Of a stretch of 64,000 nucleotides of DNA, positions 42,158-53,917 are shown in pieces. The position numbers and the translations under genes were made by a program. Location: the NCBI GenBank assembly GCA_010909725.1, contig JAACMV010000010.1, positions 1,093,501 to 1,157,500 of the forward strand. The letters run 5' to 3'. How positions within the stretch are numbered: the first letter of the stretch is position 1; each line of letters begins with the position of its first letter. The notes beneath the pieces were generated by a model. It did not search any database and was not told where the DNA came from. It was given only the letters and a program-made list of their open reading frames with translations. Origin of the DNA: Picochlorum sp. 'celeri'. Taxonomy: Eukaryota; Chlorophyta; Trebouxiophyceae.

Positions 42158-42653
42158 TCAAATGCTCAGACCAAGCTGCAGTCCCAGGGCAGCGTGCACA
42201 AAGAAAAGGGCCATGATGCCAGTTCCAAGGAAGGCATGCATGGTGCGAGCATTCGGGTCATCCTCAAAGAACAATGGCAGCATGGCCTGGAACGCCAGGC
42301 CAGAGAGACCCAGCATCCCGGTGACAAAATGAGAGCTCCCAAAAATATTTTCCCCTTGCATCAATAGGACATCATACCTCCTAAAGCTCCAAGTGCAAAG
42401 AAGAATGCCATGCCCCCAGCCAGCTTTGGATGCATGTCAATGGCCTTTTGCTTCAACTTGATATCATCTGTCAGTCGAATCTGCCAACCGAGGTACAGAG
42501 CACCATACCCACCCATAGCGACAAGGACCACGGCCATATTCCCAGGGTGTCCCCAGTGAACTAGCCATTCGGGGAGGTCCAAGGTCTTGAAGAATTCCGC
42601 CTGTGGCTCCAAGAAGGCCCTCACCGGGTTGGCTGCACCAAGGGTCAGCAGGG
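42158..42653 (-). CDS. DUF4079 plastid membrane protein, 5' part uncertain
   Basis: Two frames (42361-42653 and 42158-42364) separated by one missing T near 42,362 form a four-helix membrane protein. It has [31 protein letters not shown], a [17 protein letters not shown] helix, [23 protein letters not shown], and a final [27 protein letters not shown] helix. This is the DUF4079 pattern found in cyanobacteria and plastids; the function is unknown. The conserved part begins after an acceptor at 42,654 (CTGCAG). A likely transit-peptide exon starts at ATG 42,877-42,875 (MMTGTTMWLRSSPLGRLAASR), but I could not find a phase-correct donor. The stretch 42,654-43,138 otherwise holds nothing clear. 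Confidence 0.7.
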
Positions 42654-43138
42654 CTGCAGGAGGTTTATCCACGTCAGATAGCAAACAACAGCGCAATCAG
42701 ACCCATTAAATCATAAACCTACATGGAATAGCGGTAGAATACAATGATACATCTCTCTTTCCAGAAACACGTGAATCAGCATTGTTGCGTTGGCATGGCC
42801 TCAGCCACATGTGGTCGAGAGGCAGCCAACCTTCCCAAAGGAGAGGATCTGAGCCACATTGTTGTCCCTGTCATCATAATTCTGTTTAGTATAGATTGAT
42901 TTACTGGGAAACCGTCAGGTGATGCTCTCAATCAGTCTATTGCACAGCAGCGATGCATCGGTCTGCTGTCACCATCAACCCCATTGCCAATCCCAAGCCT
43001 GCAAGCAGCGGCAGAAAACTGTCTCAGTCGAATAATTCTCCCTTATATTAAATATTTGTTCAAATCATATATGTACATTGTAAACCCTGTGAATAAAGAG
43101 TGATATTTGAACCTGGGAAACTAGAAAACTGGCCCAGC

Positions 43139-43811
43139 ATGGCACAGCAACGTCTGGACGAATGTACCAAAACAAGGGAAATAGAAGCCCACATGCACCA
43201 TGCTCTGTACTGTTTTGATGTATTGGCAAAGCATTTGAGGTGCGAAGAGCATGTGTGCCCAGCTGTGTCTGAGCAGTTGCAGAGGGCTGTAGGGGAGTAT
43301 GCATGTCCCTTGTTTGTGACATGGAATAAGCAGGAAGATGGATATCATGACGGGAAGTACTCTCACGGGGCTGTATAGGGACATTTGCACACAGGATATC
43401 ACCAAAGGGTTGGAGGAGTATGCCATTATTTCTGCTCTGCGGATTCTCGATTTCCTCCCATTTCTCAGACTGAATTATCTGCATTATCATGCACTGTATC
43501 TCTGCTTCATTCTTTGAAGAGGGATCTTCATGGGATGACTGGGAGGTGGTACACATGGGGTTAGTATAATTCAGGCATCCAAAGACCGGGTCCCGCCACT
43601 CAGCTACCTTTCCCCAGATGTAGCTGTGCAGATCATGGATGGATCATCGAACGACAATGAAACTTGATATCAAAATCTGGATGCCATTTGGGATGATATG
43701 CGTGAATTAGAGATATTATCGATCCTTCGGTTGGAACGATATCAGAGTAGCACATGCCATGTATCATACCAGGACTATGTGCTGTTCTACTCAAGAAATC
43801 GTCACGTCTAG
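43139..43811 (+). CDS. AMMECR1: AMMECR1-family protein, reading frame broken several times
   Basis: From ATG 43139 the frame gives ALYCFDVLAKHLRCEE and PLFVTWNKQEDG, the AMMECR1 start. The conserved core then continues in shifting frames: RGCIGTFA near 43,374, KGLEEYAIISAL near 43,410, DSRFPP and LSALSCTVSLLHSF near 43,445-43,515, WDDWEV near 43,535, and the tail LSILRLERYQSS ... SYQDYVLFY up to a stop at 43,809. I count at least five single-base breaks in 450 bp, all repaired by one-base changes. AMMECR1 is a conserved eukaryotic/archaeal protein of unclear biochemical role. As printed the gene is not translatable; the cause is probably sequence quality. Confidence 0.75.
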
Positions 43812-43935
43812 GTGTACTCAATGCATTACAATTCTAGCAAAACAATAGCATAGTTTTCATGAATTTTTTCTTTCTAGTATTCAATGGACGCGTCGCACGA
43901 CATGGCACACAAGGATGGCAAACTACATATTTGGA

Positions 43936-44418
43936 TCAGGTAGTTTGAGAAGAGATCATATGGTTTTTCATCGCGGTATTCTCCGCCCTTAGACTCTGAT
44001 ACATTTCTGTCAGAGCACCAGCTTCCTCCTGTAAATTTGCTACTTCATCCAGCTTTGACACGATAATCTCCATATCTTCCAACATGGCTGGCTTTCTCAC
44101 CCTACCACCCTTGGACAGGCCCCCATGCACGCCACCCTTCCTGCCACTGCCTCTCTTCTTCCTTCCTTGCTGCCCACTGTATCCCATAGATTCCCCCACA
44201 TCATCTCCCACAATGCCTAGCTCGTCCAGAAGCTCCTCAGTCTCGGCTCCTCCATTCTCCAAAGCCCTGAAATTAGGCTTTGCCACACTCCGACTGGAGC
44301 GCCGCGCCGGCTGCACTCTACCACTCGAACCAAACGTGCCCGCATCAGTCATCAAATCCATGCCTAGATCCTGTCCACCACCACGACTGTCTCCAAGAGA
44401 AAAGCCTGCTTCGTTCAT
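43936..44418 (-). CDS. Unknown acidic/basic protein with C-terminal coiled coil
   Basis: An open frame of 160 residues. The N-terminal half is Gly/Arg/Ser rich with a KKRGSGRKGG basic patch, and the last 50 residues form a helical coiled coil (MLEDMEIIVSKLDEVANL and onward). The frame is open a little further upstream of the first ATG (LKETGEHWEM), so the real start may be in 44,420-44,540. No known domain is present. Both neighbours lie on the plus strand. The interval 44,543-44,917 contains no supported gene. Confidence 0.45.
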   Translation of the reverse strand: MNEAGFSLGDSRGGGQDLGMDLMTDAGTFGSSGRVQPARRSSRSVAKPNFRALENGGAETEELLDELGIVGDDVGESMGYSGQQGRKKRGSGRKGGVHGGLSKGGRVRKPAMLEDMEIIVSKLDEVANLQEEAGALTEMYQSLRAENTAMKNHMISSQTT

Positions 44419-44917
44419 TTCCCAATGTTCTCCAGTTTCCTTGAGCCTGTGGCTGCTTCTCTGGCAGCGACAGTCCGATTATACAATTTGAACCCGTAGT
44501 ATTCAATTTCAAAGACCTGCTTTGTCGTTGGGGTGCATTCATCTACGAGGGGTGTCAAAGCACCTATCTCACCGTAATAAGAGCATTTAAATATTCTCGA
44601 ATTCTGTGTCCAGGTACCGAATTCAAAATTTCAAACCAAAAATCGAATTTCCATCCGCACTCTGTCTGTCTTTTATTATGCATACACACATTTCGCATGT
44701 TCAAAATAACAATAGTATATTTAGCAGAAGAATCGAGGCAAATTCAAAGTTGAAATAACACGTGCACGACTTCAATCGAGTGCGGATCTGAGTTTGTTCG
44801 GGTTTCATGATTCCCTTCTCATTACGGAGTTTGTGATATTATTGTTGAGAAATTCGTAATCTAATAAGTTGTCGTGTTGATTGCTGATAACTACCGTCGG
44901 TATCGGCATATACCACC

Positions 44918-47034
44918 ATGGATGGTTCTCTTCGGCAGAGGGGCAGGCTCTTGGGGACCCTTCTTAGTAGAGAAGAGCGCACGTACCTGATGGATCATGG
45001 TCGAGCAAAGAAGAGGACTAGTACAAGTAATGGAAAGGTATGTGAGCCGATCGGCATGACGGATTTGCTGGATTCAAGTGAATGTTGGATTGAACAAATG
45101 TGTTGCTGTGTTGCAGAATGGTGTGTGGTCTGACGAGGAGGATCGATTGCTCGCGGAGATGGCAGAAGAAAGTGGAATAAATGGTCCGAAGTTGCCAAGC
45201 ATATATTGGTAAAACTGGTCAGCAGTGTGCTCAAAGGTGGAGGCACAGGGTGAATCAGATATCAAGCGTGATAAGTGGGATGCTCATGAGGATGAATTGT
45301 TAACGAATCTGGTGGCAAAGCATGGAATGCTTGGGCTGAAATTGCAAGGCATGTGCCTGGGAGGACGGATCAACGTGTATGGGGCGATGGAAGAGACATC
45401 TGGATCCGTCAATCCGGAGAGAAAAGTGGAGTGATGAAGAGGATGTCAAGCTGTGGCATTGTTTTCCAAGTATGACAATGCGTGGAGTAGTATCAGCAAG
45501 GCGATGCGCGGGAAGAACTCCACAACAGTGTAGAACGAGGTGGCACAATCTGAAGAGCTCGTTTCATGACCAAGCGCAAGGAAGATATACAAAAGGTGGA
45601 TATGGAGGCTCTGGAGGCACTATTGGCTCAGCACGAGCGTTCTCTGTCAGCGGCGCGAGAGTCTGCAATGGGGCAAAAGGATGAAAAAATAGAAGGAGTA
45701 GGATACAGAAAAAGCGAAAGCGCGGAAGGCCAGCAAAGAGCGAGGGCAGAATGGGAGATTCAGGGACTGACGTTCGCGGGAGGATGCGTGGCAGGCCTCG
45801 CAGGAGGACCATGGTATCGCATATTGAGACGAGGAGTTTATCATTTTTGGATTGCATGAAAGTTGCTGGAAGTAGGAGAAGTAGAAGTTCATGTCGCAGA
45901 GGAGACTGAATTTTGAGTCAACAAGACACATGCTGAAGATGTTGAAGGACGGCGAGGAATCTCAATCAGACCACGCCCTGGGCCAATTTGATGATTGTGT
46001 GCTGCAACCATGGAGTGCAGCAAAAGCAAATGGTAGGAATAATATTGCTCTGAACAATTTGAGATGGGAAGAGAATGGCGAAGATGATGGAGAGATCATG
46101 TTGCCCATCAACAAGGCAAATATGATGGTGTGTGTGAGCCCTTTCCCCAATAAACACTCCTACGAGTCAGTAGTAGCAAACGATGCGACGCCTCCCAAAC
46201 CAAAGTCTAAACGGGAGGTTGGATGCTCACCATGTACCTTCTCCCCTGAGGCAAAACCCATATGCCATAGATACCTACAGTGGAGAGAGTTTCCTGGGGA
46301 TTGAAGATCTGATGGGCAGCAAAACTCCTCTTTCGGCATTGAGACATGCGCCAAAGTCATGCTTCTCTCCCGCTCTAGCAGATTTGCTGAAATCTCCTCC
46401 AAATAATCACGATATGTCACACGTGAAGTCGATAGAATTTCAGGGATTTGGTTCACCTGCAGCTCATTACAATCGAGCCGGACAACTTTGGGGCCAAGAA
46501 ACACCCAGCAGAGACTTCTCCGAGGTCGTGAGATGCCTAGATGCAGACATTGAATTTGCCTGCGAACGTGCTCCAAACGGAGACTTCACAGGAAACGATG
46601 GTGTGCAATGCATGAGACGAACAGGGCACATCCAGAAAGTGCTCCCCTGTTCACCCCAGTGGCATGGCCATGCCATTTCATGCCGTTGACAGCACGCCAA
46701 ACATGGCTCATGGCTCTGTTATGATGAAGGGCAATAACCACGAGATATCTGTAGTAGAATCGATCCCAACGAGGTATGTGGCCGTGGAATCCACAGATCA
46801 GAGTGAGACTGCCAAGCTTTTGCCAGTCAGACTCCTGCCGTCATCACAACATCCGAACAACTCCCACCTTTCGGGTTGGAGAGGGGATCTAAAAGACTAT
46901 TGGAACACTTCAAAATAAAGCCACGTTGGTGCCTGTCCATTCGAATCATCAGCAGGACACATTAAAGAGGAGGGCTAGACGCCTGAGTAGTGCCATGGTG
47001 CGCATGTCCCTCACACTCTGTTGGAAAGTATAAT
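44918..47034 (+). CDS. MYB3R: R1R2R3-MYB transcription factor (MYB3R type), frame broken several times
   Basis: Exon 1 (44918-45037) ends NGK; after a 79-bp intron exon 2 begins NGVWSDEEDRLL. Three MYB repeats follow across shifting frames: R1 (45,117-45,250: WSDEEDRLLAEMAEESG, KTGQQCAQRWRHRVN), R2 (45,264-45,400: KWDAHEDELLTNLVAKHG, GRTDQRVWGRWKRHL) and R3 (45,420-45,560: REKWSDEEDVKLW, TPQQCRTRWHNL). Each repeat keeps the regularly spaced tryptophans. The C-terminal region (45,890-47,034) has blocks such as SFLGIEDLMGSKTPL and SCFSPALADLLKSPP, resembling MYB3R tails. MYB3R proteins regulate G2/M genes in plants. At least four single-base breaks interrupt the frame, so exact residue numbers are not given. 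Confidence 0.75.
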
Positions 47035-47376
47035 GTTTATCTCGAAGAATAGCATCTAGTTCAACTTGATGAGTCTAGTATATTTGAGTATGTGAAGAGA
47101 AACACCGTGTGATGCATCAAAAGCGTTCGTCCCATGTCTGCCAGAGTCTAGAGACCAAGTCTGCATGGGCAAAATTTTGAATTACAAATCGCGCTTGGAA
47201 ACTGCCCTCGTGGGCCATACTGAATGCTTTATGCAATTATTAGGGATACTTGTAGTCATTTCGCTTCTGAAGGTTGTCCAACGGCAGTAGTGACAAGAGT
47301 CTTGTTTTGAAAAGTAACAATCCCTCGGGGTGATTGATACGATTGTAGCAACAGTCCTGTATGCCCAATATTTGCT

Positions 47377-48999
47377 ATGATCTGCGAAGAAGATCCGAAC
47401 GAGGACCTTTGCGGGGTCTGTGACAAGGTGCGGAGACCTCATCTGCTGTGATAGCTGTCCCCTCGCTTTCCACGCTGGATGCATCGGATATCGTACGTGC
47501 TGATGGTTTTAATATTCATAATTTGAACATAGTTGTCCATGTGGTTGGGAATATGACATAATTTGGGATTTCTTTTGCACTGCGAGGATTGGGAATTTCA
47601 AAAGATGACGAGCCCTGGTACTGCTGGGCAGTTCCAAACGGAAGGAAAGCCATTCACACGCGATGATAGAGCATACATATGCCTTATGCCGGGAGATGCA
47701 GTGTATGTGGCCAGAGATGGTAGTCTTGGGGAGTATGCCTTGTTTCCTTTTTGATGAAGGTGTCTCGGAGAATATGATGAGAATTACCAATGTTTCCACT
47801 GTGCGTTGGTTTTGCATAGTTGTCTCTCGTTGATATGATATTATTCGTTACTTTTTGTTTGGTCTTGTATGCAGGACGCGCAGGAAGAGATCAGGCTGTC
47901 GAGTCCGAGGATTTGGAGAGTTCCACTGCGCAGGGATATTTATTGAGCTGGCGACAGCTTCTTCCCCACATTTCACAGGATCGCAATCGACTTGAGTAAA
48001 AGAGATGAAATCAAAGGTTTTAGAGAGTCGTAAAAGGAAAGAGTATCTCGACAGTAGAATCTCCAGAGGAGACAGTCCGCCCAGAAGCCACAAGGAGCAC
48101 CAGAACAGAAAGCATAGCACAGCGAGCGATGCATACATCAGAAGATAGATGGAAATTGTCGGAAGCATAAGAAGAAGAGACTGATTCTCCTATGGAAACG
48201 ATCAGGAGGCGCCCTCAGACTCCCAGGAAATGCCAGAGGATACTGTCAAGGGTAACACAGATGGCAAGAAATCTTCTATTCGTAACATCAACACGGGATT
48301 CAAAACAGGCTCGAGTACGGAGAAGCGCCGAGTCAAAAGAAATTAGAAAGTCTCCAATGTCCGATGACGGAGCAGACAGCAGTGCTCAGTGGCCTTGCAA
48401 ACCTGGGATCAAAGAAAGAAACCCAGTCCCAACAGTGCACAAATGTGTCAATCCCATCAAGTCCTGGCGAGCATTGCAGGTAACAGATGCCCTGCGGACA
48501 CTAACTGCGGGAGATAGGATTGGAGATTTGGGCCAATGCTACCAAAAATCTCCAGGGGGATGGGTCGGTGGCACTGTGTGTGATCTATCCATTCTCAACT
48601 CTGGAGAATCTGCTCCATATTTTGCATTTATTTTGGCAAGGCTTGATAGCCTACGCGTAGCGTTTGATGGAGAGTGCTACTTGGAATGGAGGCCTTTGGC
48701 TGTTAAAAAGTTCCTTCGAGCGATGCCCCTGCCTATCAAATGCAAGTGAGAATACCATCTTCTCAACCCAGGGAGACAGCTTTACCACAGGAGACAGGGT
48801 CGAGGCGCTCATCGATCATGTTTGGTGTCCCGGGACAATCACTGCGATCGGAGAACATTTGTGCAACATAATGTTTGATTGTCCGGCCTTGGACAAAGAC
48901 AATACGCGTGTCAACCATTGCCTGACTTTTGTCCGGAGGGCGCATGGTCTCGAAGACCCACTTCTATGGAATGCTAAAGGAATTCCCAACAATTCATAG
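47377..48999 (+). CDS. PHD-finger protein with C-terminal Tudor/Agenet-like domain, broken frame
   Basis: Starting at ATG 47377, the sequence gives DPNEDLCGVCD, then in a neighbouring frame GDLICCDSCPLAFHAGCIGY: a PHD finger (C4HC3), with the last CxxC pair near 47,575 (FFCxxCEDWEF) after a probable intron. Downstream lie a GDAVYVARDGSLGEYALF stretch (47,690-47,750) and a long basic region (48,190-48,480). A Tudor/Agenet-like segment follows (GDSFTTGDRVEALIDHVWCPGTI at 48,772-48,840), ending at 48,999. The parts are in several frames, so it could be one gene with unrecognised introns plus sequence errors, or two genes. It is presumably a nuclear chromatin reader. The interval 47,035-47,376 shows no gene. 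Confidence 0.55.
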
Positions 49000-49105
49000 A
49001 TATACTGTCTTTGGCAGGCCTGCCGGAAAGATATATAGTTTTTACTAAAGATATGCTTCCAGAAAAGAAGAAGAAAATGCATGTAAGCCAGAACATAGTG
49101 TTGTG

Positions 49106-50643
49106 TTACATAACGCATGAAAATACTCGTAAATTGTGATCTGATGCTCCAACAAACAATTCCTTTGCATCTGAGCCCATGCCACCGAGTGCACTCCCTT
49201 TTTAGGAAAATCTGAAATCTGTTTTAAAACAGACCAACCAGTCTTAACACCATACACAGAGACGCCTGCACCCCCAACTGCCAAGATTGACCGCTGTAGT
49301 CAAACGAGACACATGTTGCAACCCGTCCCCTTTGGCTCAAGTGACTGAATACTCTTGAGCTTACGGAGATCCCAATACTTTCACACCATCTTCAGCCGCA
49401 GATGCCATATAATATCCATTTTCTGAAAATGAAATAGACTTGATGGCAACCGGAATGATCAACAAAAGGATGCTACAGGCTTTTGATTTCGAGCTTCCCA
49501 GATTTTGATATCTGCCTGCTCCGAACCTGTGCAGTATATCAGTCCATCAGGATGCAATGCTGCGGCGGAATACGCAGATGGTGGTTCTGCTTCATCAACT
49601 CCTACGCGCACAAGTCGCTCTTGCCTCTCCAAATCAAACATACACCAGGATCCATCCCCAGCAGCCGAGAAAAAAGTAGTCATCTGTTGGGTGCACTTGG
49701 ACGGAAACCACCTCTGCAGATTTTGCCTTTTTCGAGGATTTTGACTGCACCACATCTGCGTGTTCAATAACTGCTTGACAGTTGTATGATGACTGTGTGT
49801 CATCCTCAGCTTGCCACAACCGCACTGTCCCATCACCTGAGCAGGATAGCCATTTCCCAGATTTTTTCACATACTGTACATCAGTGACCCTTTTATCATG
49901 ACCTTTGAGGACAATCCCTGCAGAAATATTGGTTGTATCTACTATATGCACCGTCGAATCTGCACCTGCTGTTGCCACAAGAGATCTGTCAGGGCACACA
50001 GCAATAGACAAGATGCCTCCCTTCCTGGTTGCATGCACAGGAAAAGCACCCTGCGATTCGAGTTCTCAATATCTTCCATAGAAGCCACAGTATCTGAAAT
50101 CTTCCTATCCTTTCGCTTCACGCTCAATGCTTTGCTGGTCTTGGTCATGGCATCAATCACAGCTGCATCCAATGCCATCCTGGCCTTCTTCTGAGGATTT
50201 TCCCCAGCGCCCTCGTCGTCGCGCTCTTGAACTGAACTCTTCTTCTCACTAACTTTCCAACCGCTTTCTATACTCTTCTCTCTCCCGTATCAACCGCGCA
50301 ATGACCCTGGTTGCCGCATCCTGTTGGTACAAGGCATGGCTGAGCTCTTGCCTCGTCTCTTGCAAGCTCTTCCTCGTCTGATACAACTCCAACACTACTG
50401 AATCCCATTCATTTTGCAGCAATGTCAGCAGACCAGGCACTGAGCATGCACTCTCTGGCTGGATACCTGTGTATTCCCTCCCTGGACTTCCACCAAGTCG
50501 TCAACATCAAGAATCTCGTTCGTCACTGGGCACAAACCCGTATCCTTGATCACCTTTACTATCAATTTTTTCTCAAAGATATGCCCTGTCTTTTTTGATA
50601 CCACGGGCTGTTTCGCCACAGTCCCTGAGATGGAGCACAGCAT
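49106..50643 (-). CDS. PRP19: PRP19, U-box/WD40 spliceosomal E3 ligase, broken frame
   Basis: The N-terminus [20 protein letters not shown] with HIFEKKLI and [18 protein letters not shown] is the PRP19 U-box (50,480-50,643). The tetramerisation coiled coil follows in another frame ([19 protein letters not shown] ... [21 protein letters not shown], 50,249-50,440). WD40 repeats run through 50,040-49,130 in at least three frames: [41 protein letters not shown] and [14 protein letters not shown], ending [13 protein letters not shown] ... VHSVAWAQ and a stop at 49,106. It is the core of the NineTeen complex. I count several single-base breaks; one is near 50,465 between the U-box and the coiled coil. 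Short introns may also be present. Confidence 0.85.
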
Positions 50644-50953
50644 CCTGGATGCTTCTGTTGACTCTACAGCGCACAGGGACTTGATATATATGTCAGGAGA
50701 AATTCTCCTTCAATAAAATATAGATATGGAGTTTTCCTTAAGAATAAATACGTTGGGATCCTGTTTTATTGGCACGGGGAACATGGATGGTCGATCGATA
50801 TTATCAAGACGGTCAAAGCCAGGACATGAGCGGATCACATTGCCTATCACAGAATGAGACTTCATTCTCCAAATGTCACCAGGTCCCTCGGCAGGGACAG
50901 GGCATAAAAAATTCATCTTATATCATTAAGTGACAATATAATAGACTAATAAG

Positions 50954-51973
50954 ATGGCTCCTGCCGTTCCAGAGACCGTTTTGCGTAAGCGAAAGAGAAA
51001 ATGAGCAATGGGCCGCTGCAAAGGCCGCAGCCGCTGCCGAGGTATGTATAGTCGACTGCAGCGCTTGTCGTCTGCACATGTCACTCTGGAAGCATTTGAA
51101 TATTCATGGTATCTGTGGATGGTGATAAATACTGGGCCGTTCTCCTAAGAAGCTGGAACACAGACGTGGCTCGACGGCGCATAGCCTGCCAAGTTTGAGT
51201 GCTTCCGGTCCGAGGCTGGGTGGGATGGGTCTGGCATGCGCACTGTGCGGTTTCGGCGGCGAAGGCCGTGTGTTTTTTTTCTTCTCGTGGCATATTGAAT
51301 GATGTTTTGTTATTGCTTACACATTTGTTTCTGTCATGTAGGCGTCTGCAAAGTCCAAATCTCAGAGGAAGGAAATCTTCAAGAGAGCAGAGCAGTATGT
51401 GCAAGAGTACAGAAAGCAGGAGGCAGACCTTGTGAGACTTCGTCGCGCTGGAAAGGCAAATGGAGGTTCTATGTCGAGCCTGAGGCCAAGCTTTTATTTG
51501 TCGTTCGTATTAGAGGAATGAACGACGTTGCTCCAAAGACAAAGAAGATTCTGCAGTTGCTTCGTCTCAGACGCATCAACTCTGGTGTCTTCCTCAGGGT
51601 GAAACAAGGCACTTTGAATATGCTGCAAAAAGTCGAGCCATATGTTGCATATGGATATCCAAATTTGAAGACAGTGAAAGAGCTGGTGTACAAGAGAGGA
51701 TTTGGAAAGGTTGGAAAGGACCGCATTGCCTTGACAGATAACTGCATTGTGGAAAAGGCTCTGGGAGAAAGTGGCATCATCTGCGTGGAGGATTTGATTC
51801 ACGAGATTTACACTGTAGGACCAAACTTCAAGCAGGCAAACAACTTTTTATGGCCGTTTAGACTGTCCTCACCAAAGGGTGGTATTGATAAGAAGAGACT
51901 GCACTTTATTGAGGGAGGACAGGCTGGAAACCGCGAGCACTTGATCAACAATTTGGTTCGCAACATGAATTAG
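50954..51973 (+). CDS. RPL7: 60S ribosomal protein uL30 (RPL7)
   Basis: Exon 1 (50954-51041) reads [15 protein letters not shown], then, after one missing base near 50,998, [13 protein letters not shown]. After a 300-bp intron, exon 2 (51342-51973) gives [20 protein letters not shown], has a missing T near 51,447 (GGFYVEPEA expected), and then runs intact. Later blocks are [31 protein letters not shown], the [21 protein letters not shown] block and the [29 protein letters not shown] tail. Total is about 240 residues. Its promoter side is shared with PRP19 (50,644-50,953); a 68-codon minus-strand frame there is not convincing. Confidence 0.92.
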
Positions 51974-52137
51974 GGGTTTCATCATCATCATCATTCTCAA
52001 TATAGTACTAGTATGCTATGTAATCGTTATTATTACATGATTCAAGTCTATTCTATACGACTATGGCATGGTAAAACATGAGCCATGCTGGAATGCATGC
52101 AAATGAAACCTTGCCAGGCCGCTCCTGTGTATACATC

Positions 52138-53087
52138 TTAGTTTCTTGTACCCTCTGGAACTACGTCTACCACGGGCACGCTCGAATTTACGCCCCTTGC
52201 TGCGCACATAAGGCTTGGCCTTGGATCCAGGCACACCAGCAGCTCCAAAGTGCTTGACTGCCTCGCGGCTGTTCTTTGGTCCACGAAGAAGGACAGTGTT
52301 GGATCCTGTTGGTGCAATAAGTGCCAACTGATCGAATGTGATAATCTCTCCTCCGGCCTTGAGGATTCTTGCGCGGGCAGTCTCAGTCACACGAAGGGCG
52401 CAAATCCTAAGCTTGGGCACCTCATCCATAAAACGAACATCGTCTGTCACAGTTCCTACGAGTACTCCAATTTATCTTCCTTACCAGACATGAACTGAAC
52501 AAGCTTTGAGAGAGGACAATGGTGGCTGGTTGATCTTGGACATGAACAGGCGCTTCAGAATAACTTTGTTGAACTTGCATTCGGTACGGCGGTCCAGGAA
52601 TCGGTACAGCTGCATAGCAACACAATTATTAAGTATCAGTTTTCCTATATTTGATCGGGCATACATCCATTGCATAGAGTATTAGACTCTCTCCAAGCGC
52701 CCAAACATGGAGTCAGAGTAAATCACCAAGCCACAAACGCACCTTCACCAAGAGCTTCAAGTACGGGTTGTCACTCTTTGGAGCAACCCTCTTGGTCTTT
52801 TTATTGCGACCTCCGGCGATAAGATCTACTCCCTACACATGGCATAGAAAACAGCAGTGAGCACTCTGGTGAACTCTCTATCGCATTCTGCTCAGTGGAG
52901 GCTCTCTATCTCTTCAAATACATTCATCATTTTCATGTATATGCAACATCATAGTTGGCAGCATAGCTCAGCAAAGCAACTCATGAGAGGCGTGGGAATC
53001 GCCGACGCCGTCACGGCAGCCGTGCGACATTTCCTGAATATTGCCATCTCCGTTGGGTATTCACGGATTCTCTGATACACGTACCAT
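52138..53087 (-). CDS. RPL18: 60S ribosomal protein eL18
   Basis: Exon 1 is just the ATG (53085-53087). A 252-bp intron leads to exon 2 (52743-52832: [15 protein letters not shown] ... NPYLKLLVK). A 133-bp intron then leads to exon 3 (52138-52609: [25 protein letters not shown] ... [22 protein letters not shown] ... [18 protein letters not shown]). Exon 3 has breaks near 52,525 (extra base before SKLVQFMSG), near 52,466 (missing base before [12 protein letters not shown]) and near 52,145 (A run). With the last one allowed for, the protein ends RGYKN at 52,138, exactly as in other eukaryotes. An initiator codon alone in exon 1 is also known for eL18 genes elsewhere. Confidence 0.9.
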
Positions 53088-53141
53088 ATTGACTGCTATA
53101 GATGATTTTTTACTGATGGCTCAGTTGGGAAATGCGATATT

Positions 53142-53740
53142 TAGATGCAATTCTCTCCCAGGAAGACCTACATTCTTGAAATGGGTGATAGTCACCGTCA
53201 GAGTTCACCTCTGATGGGGGACTACGGCGACTCTATTTTCCCGGTCAGGAAGGCCTGTCACGCCTACTCCCTGATGGTATGGCAAGGCATTGCTTATGGC
53301 AGATCTTCTGAATCCAGGACTTGTATCATATCACCTGTTCAAGTGCCATCTGAACTGGAATGAAGCCAGTAATTGCACTCAAGGTTCATATGATTGGGTG
53401 AATAGCGTCCCAATCAGTTTGCATATCTGAAGCATTGCAGGGCTCTCCTCTGCAACCACCCTACCAAAGCAATCATCCTCATTTGCAAATTGCAATAGAA
53501 CAGGTGATACCATTGACTTTATATCAAACCCATTCGACGATTCCTCATTGTTCAGCAATTAGCACTGTCAAGCGACATAATCTACTCCAACATGGATGCT
53601 CTCTGTACACCTGGCCACCATGGCCCTGCAGGGCCATCACCAGCTGGTGGGTGCCCACAATGCATTGGAGTCCCAAGAACGCGTTTTCAATAAATTCAAA
53701 GATCCTGGGCCCTCGAATGACTATCATGCACATTTCAATT
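53142..53740 (+). other. Possible broken plus-strand coding region, unknown
   Basis: Several consecutive open stretches on the plus strand have protein-like composition but sit in different frames: DLLNPGLVSYHLFKCHLNW (53,299-53,360), an Ser/Asn-rich stretch (53,428-53,560), and PGHHGPAGPSPAGGCPQC (53,610-53,665). With the local density of base errors this may be one small gene. No domain is recognised. The remainder of 53,088-53,917 is unassigned. Confidence 0.25.
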
Positions 53741-53917
53741 TAGAAAAAAAGATTAATCTTTAGCATATTCTCATTCTATCAAACACATCCGTGAGCATCG
53801 GACTGGTCCAGGATCTGTGTGAATCTTTCGGCTCAAACGTCCTCGCTGTCTAGAGCATAGATCAGAGAGTGGCGTGACGCATTGGTATCAATTGAGATCT
53901 TTTGAACCATTATCAGC

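Noticed and set aside
50710..50916. Minus-strand 68-codon frame between PRP19 and uL30
   Set aside because: Short, no domain, no neighbouring exon; it sits in what should be a promoter region.
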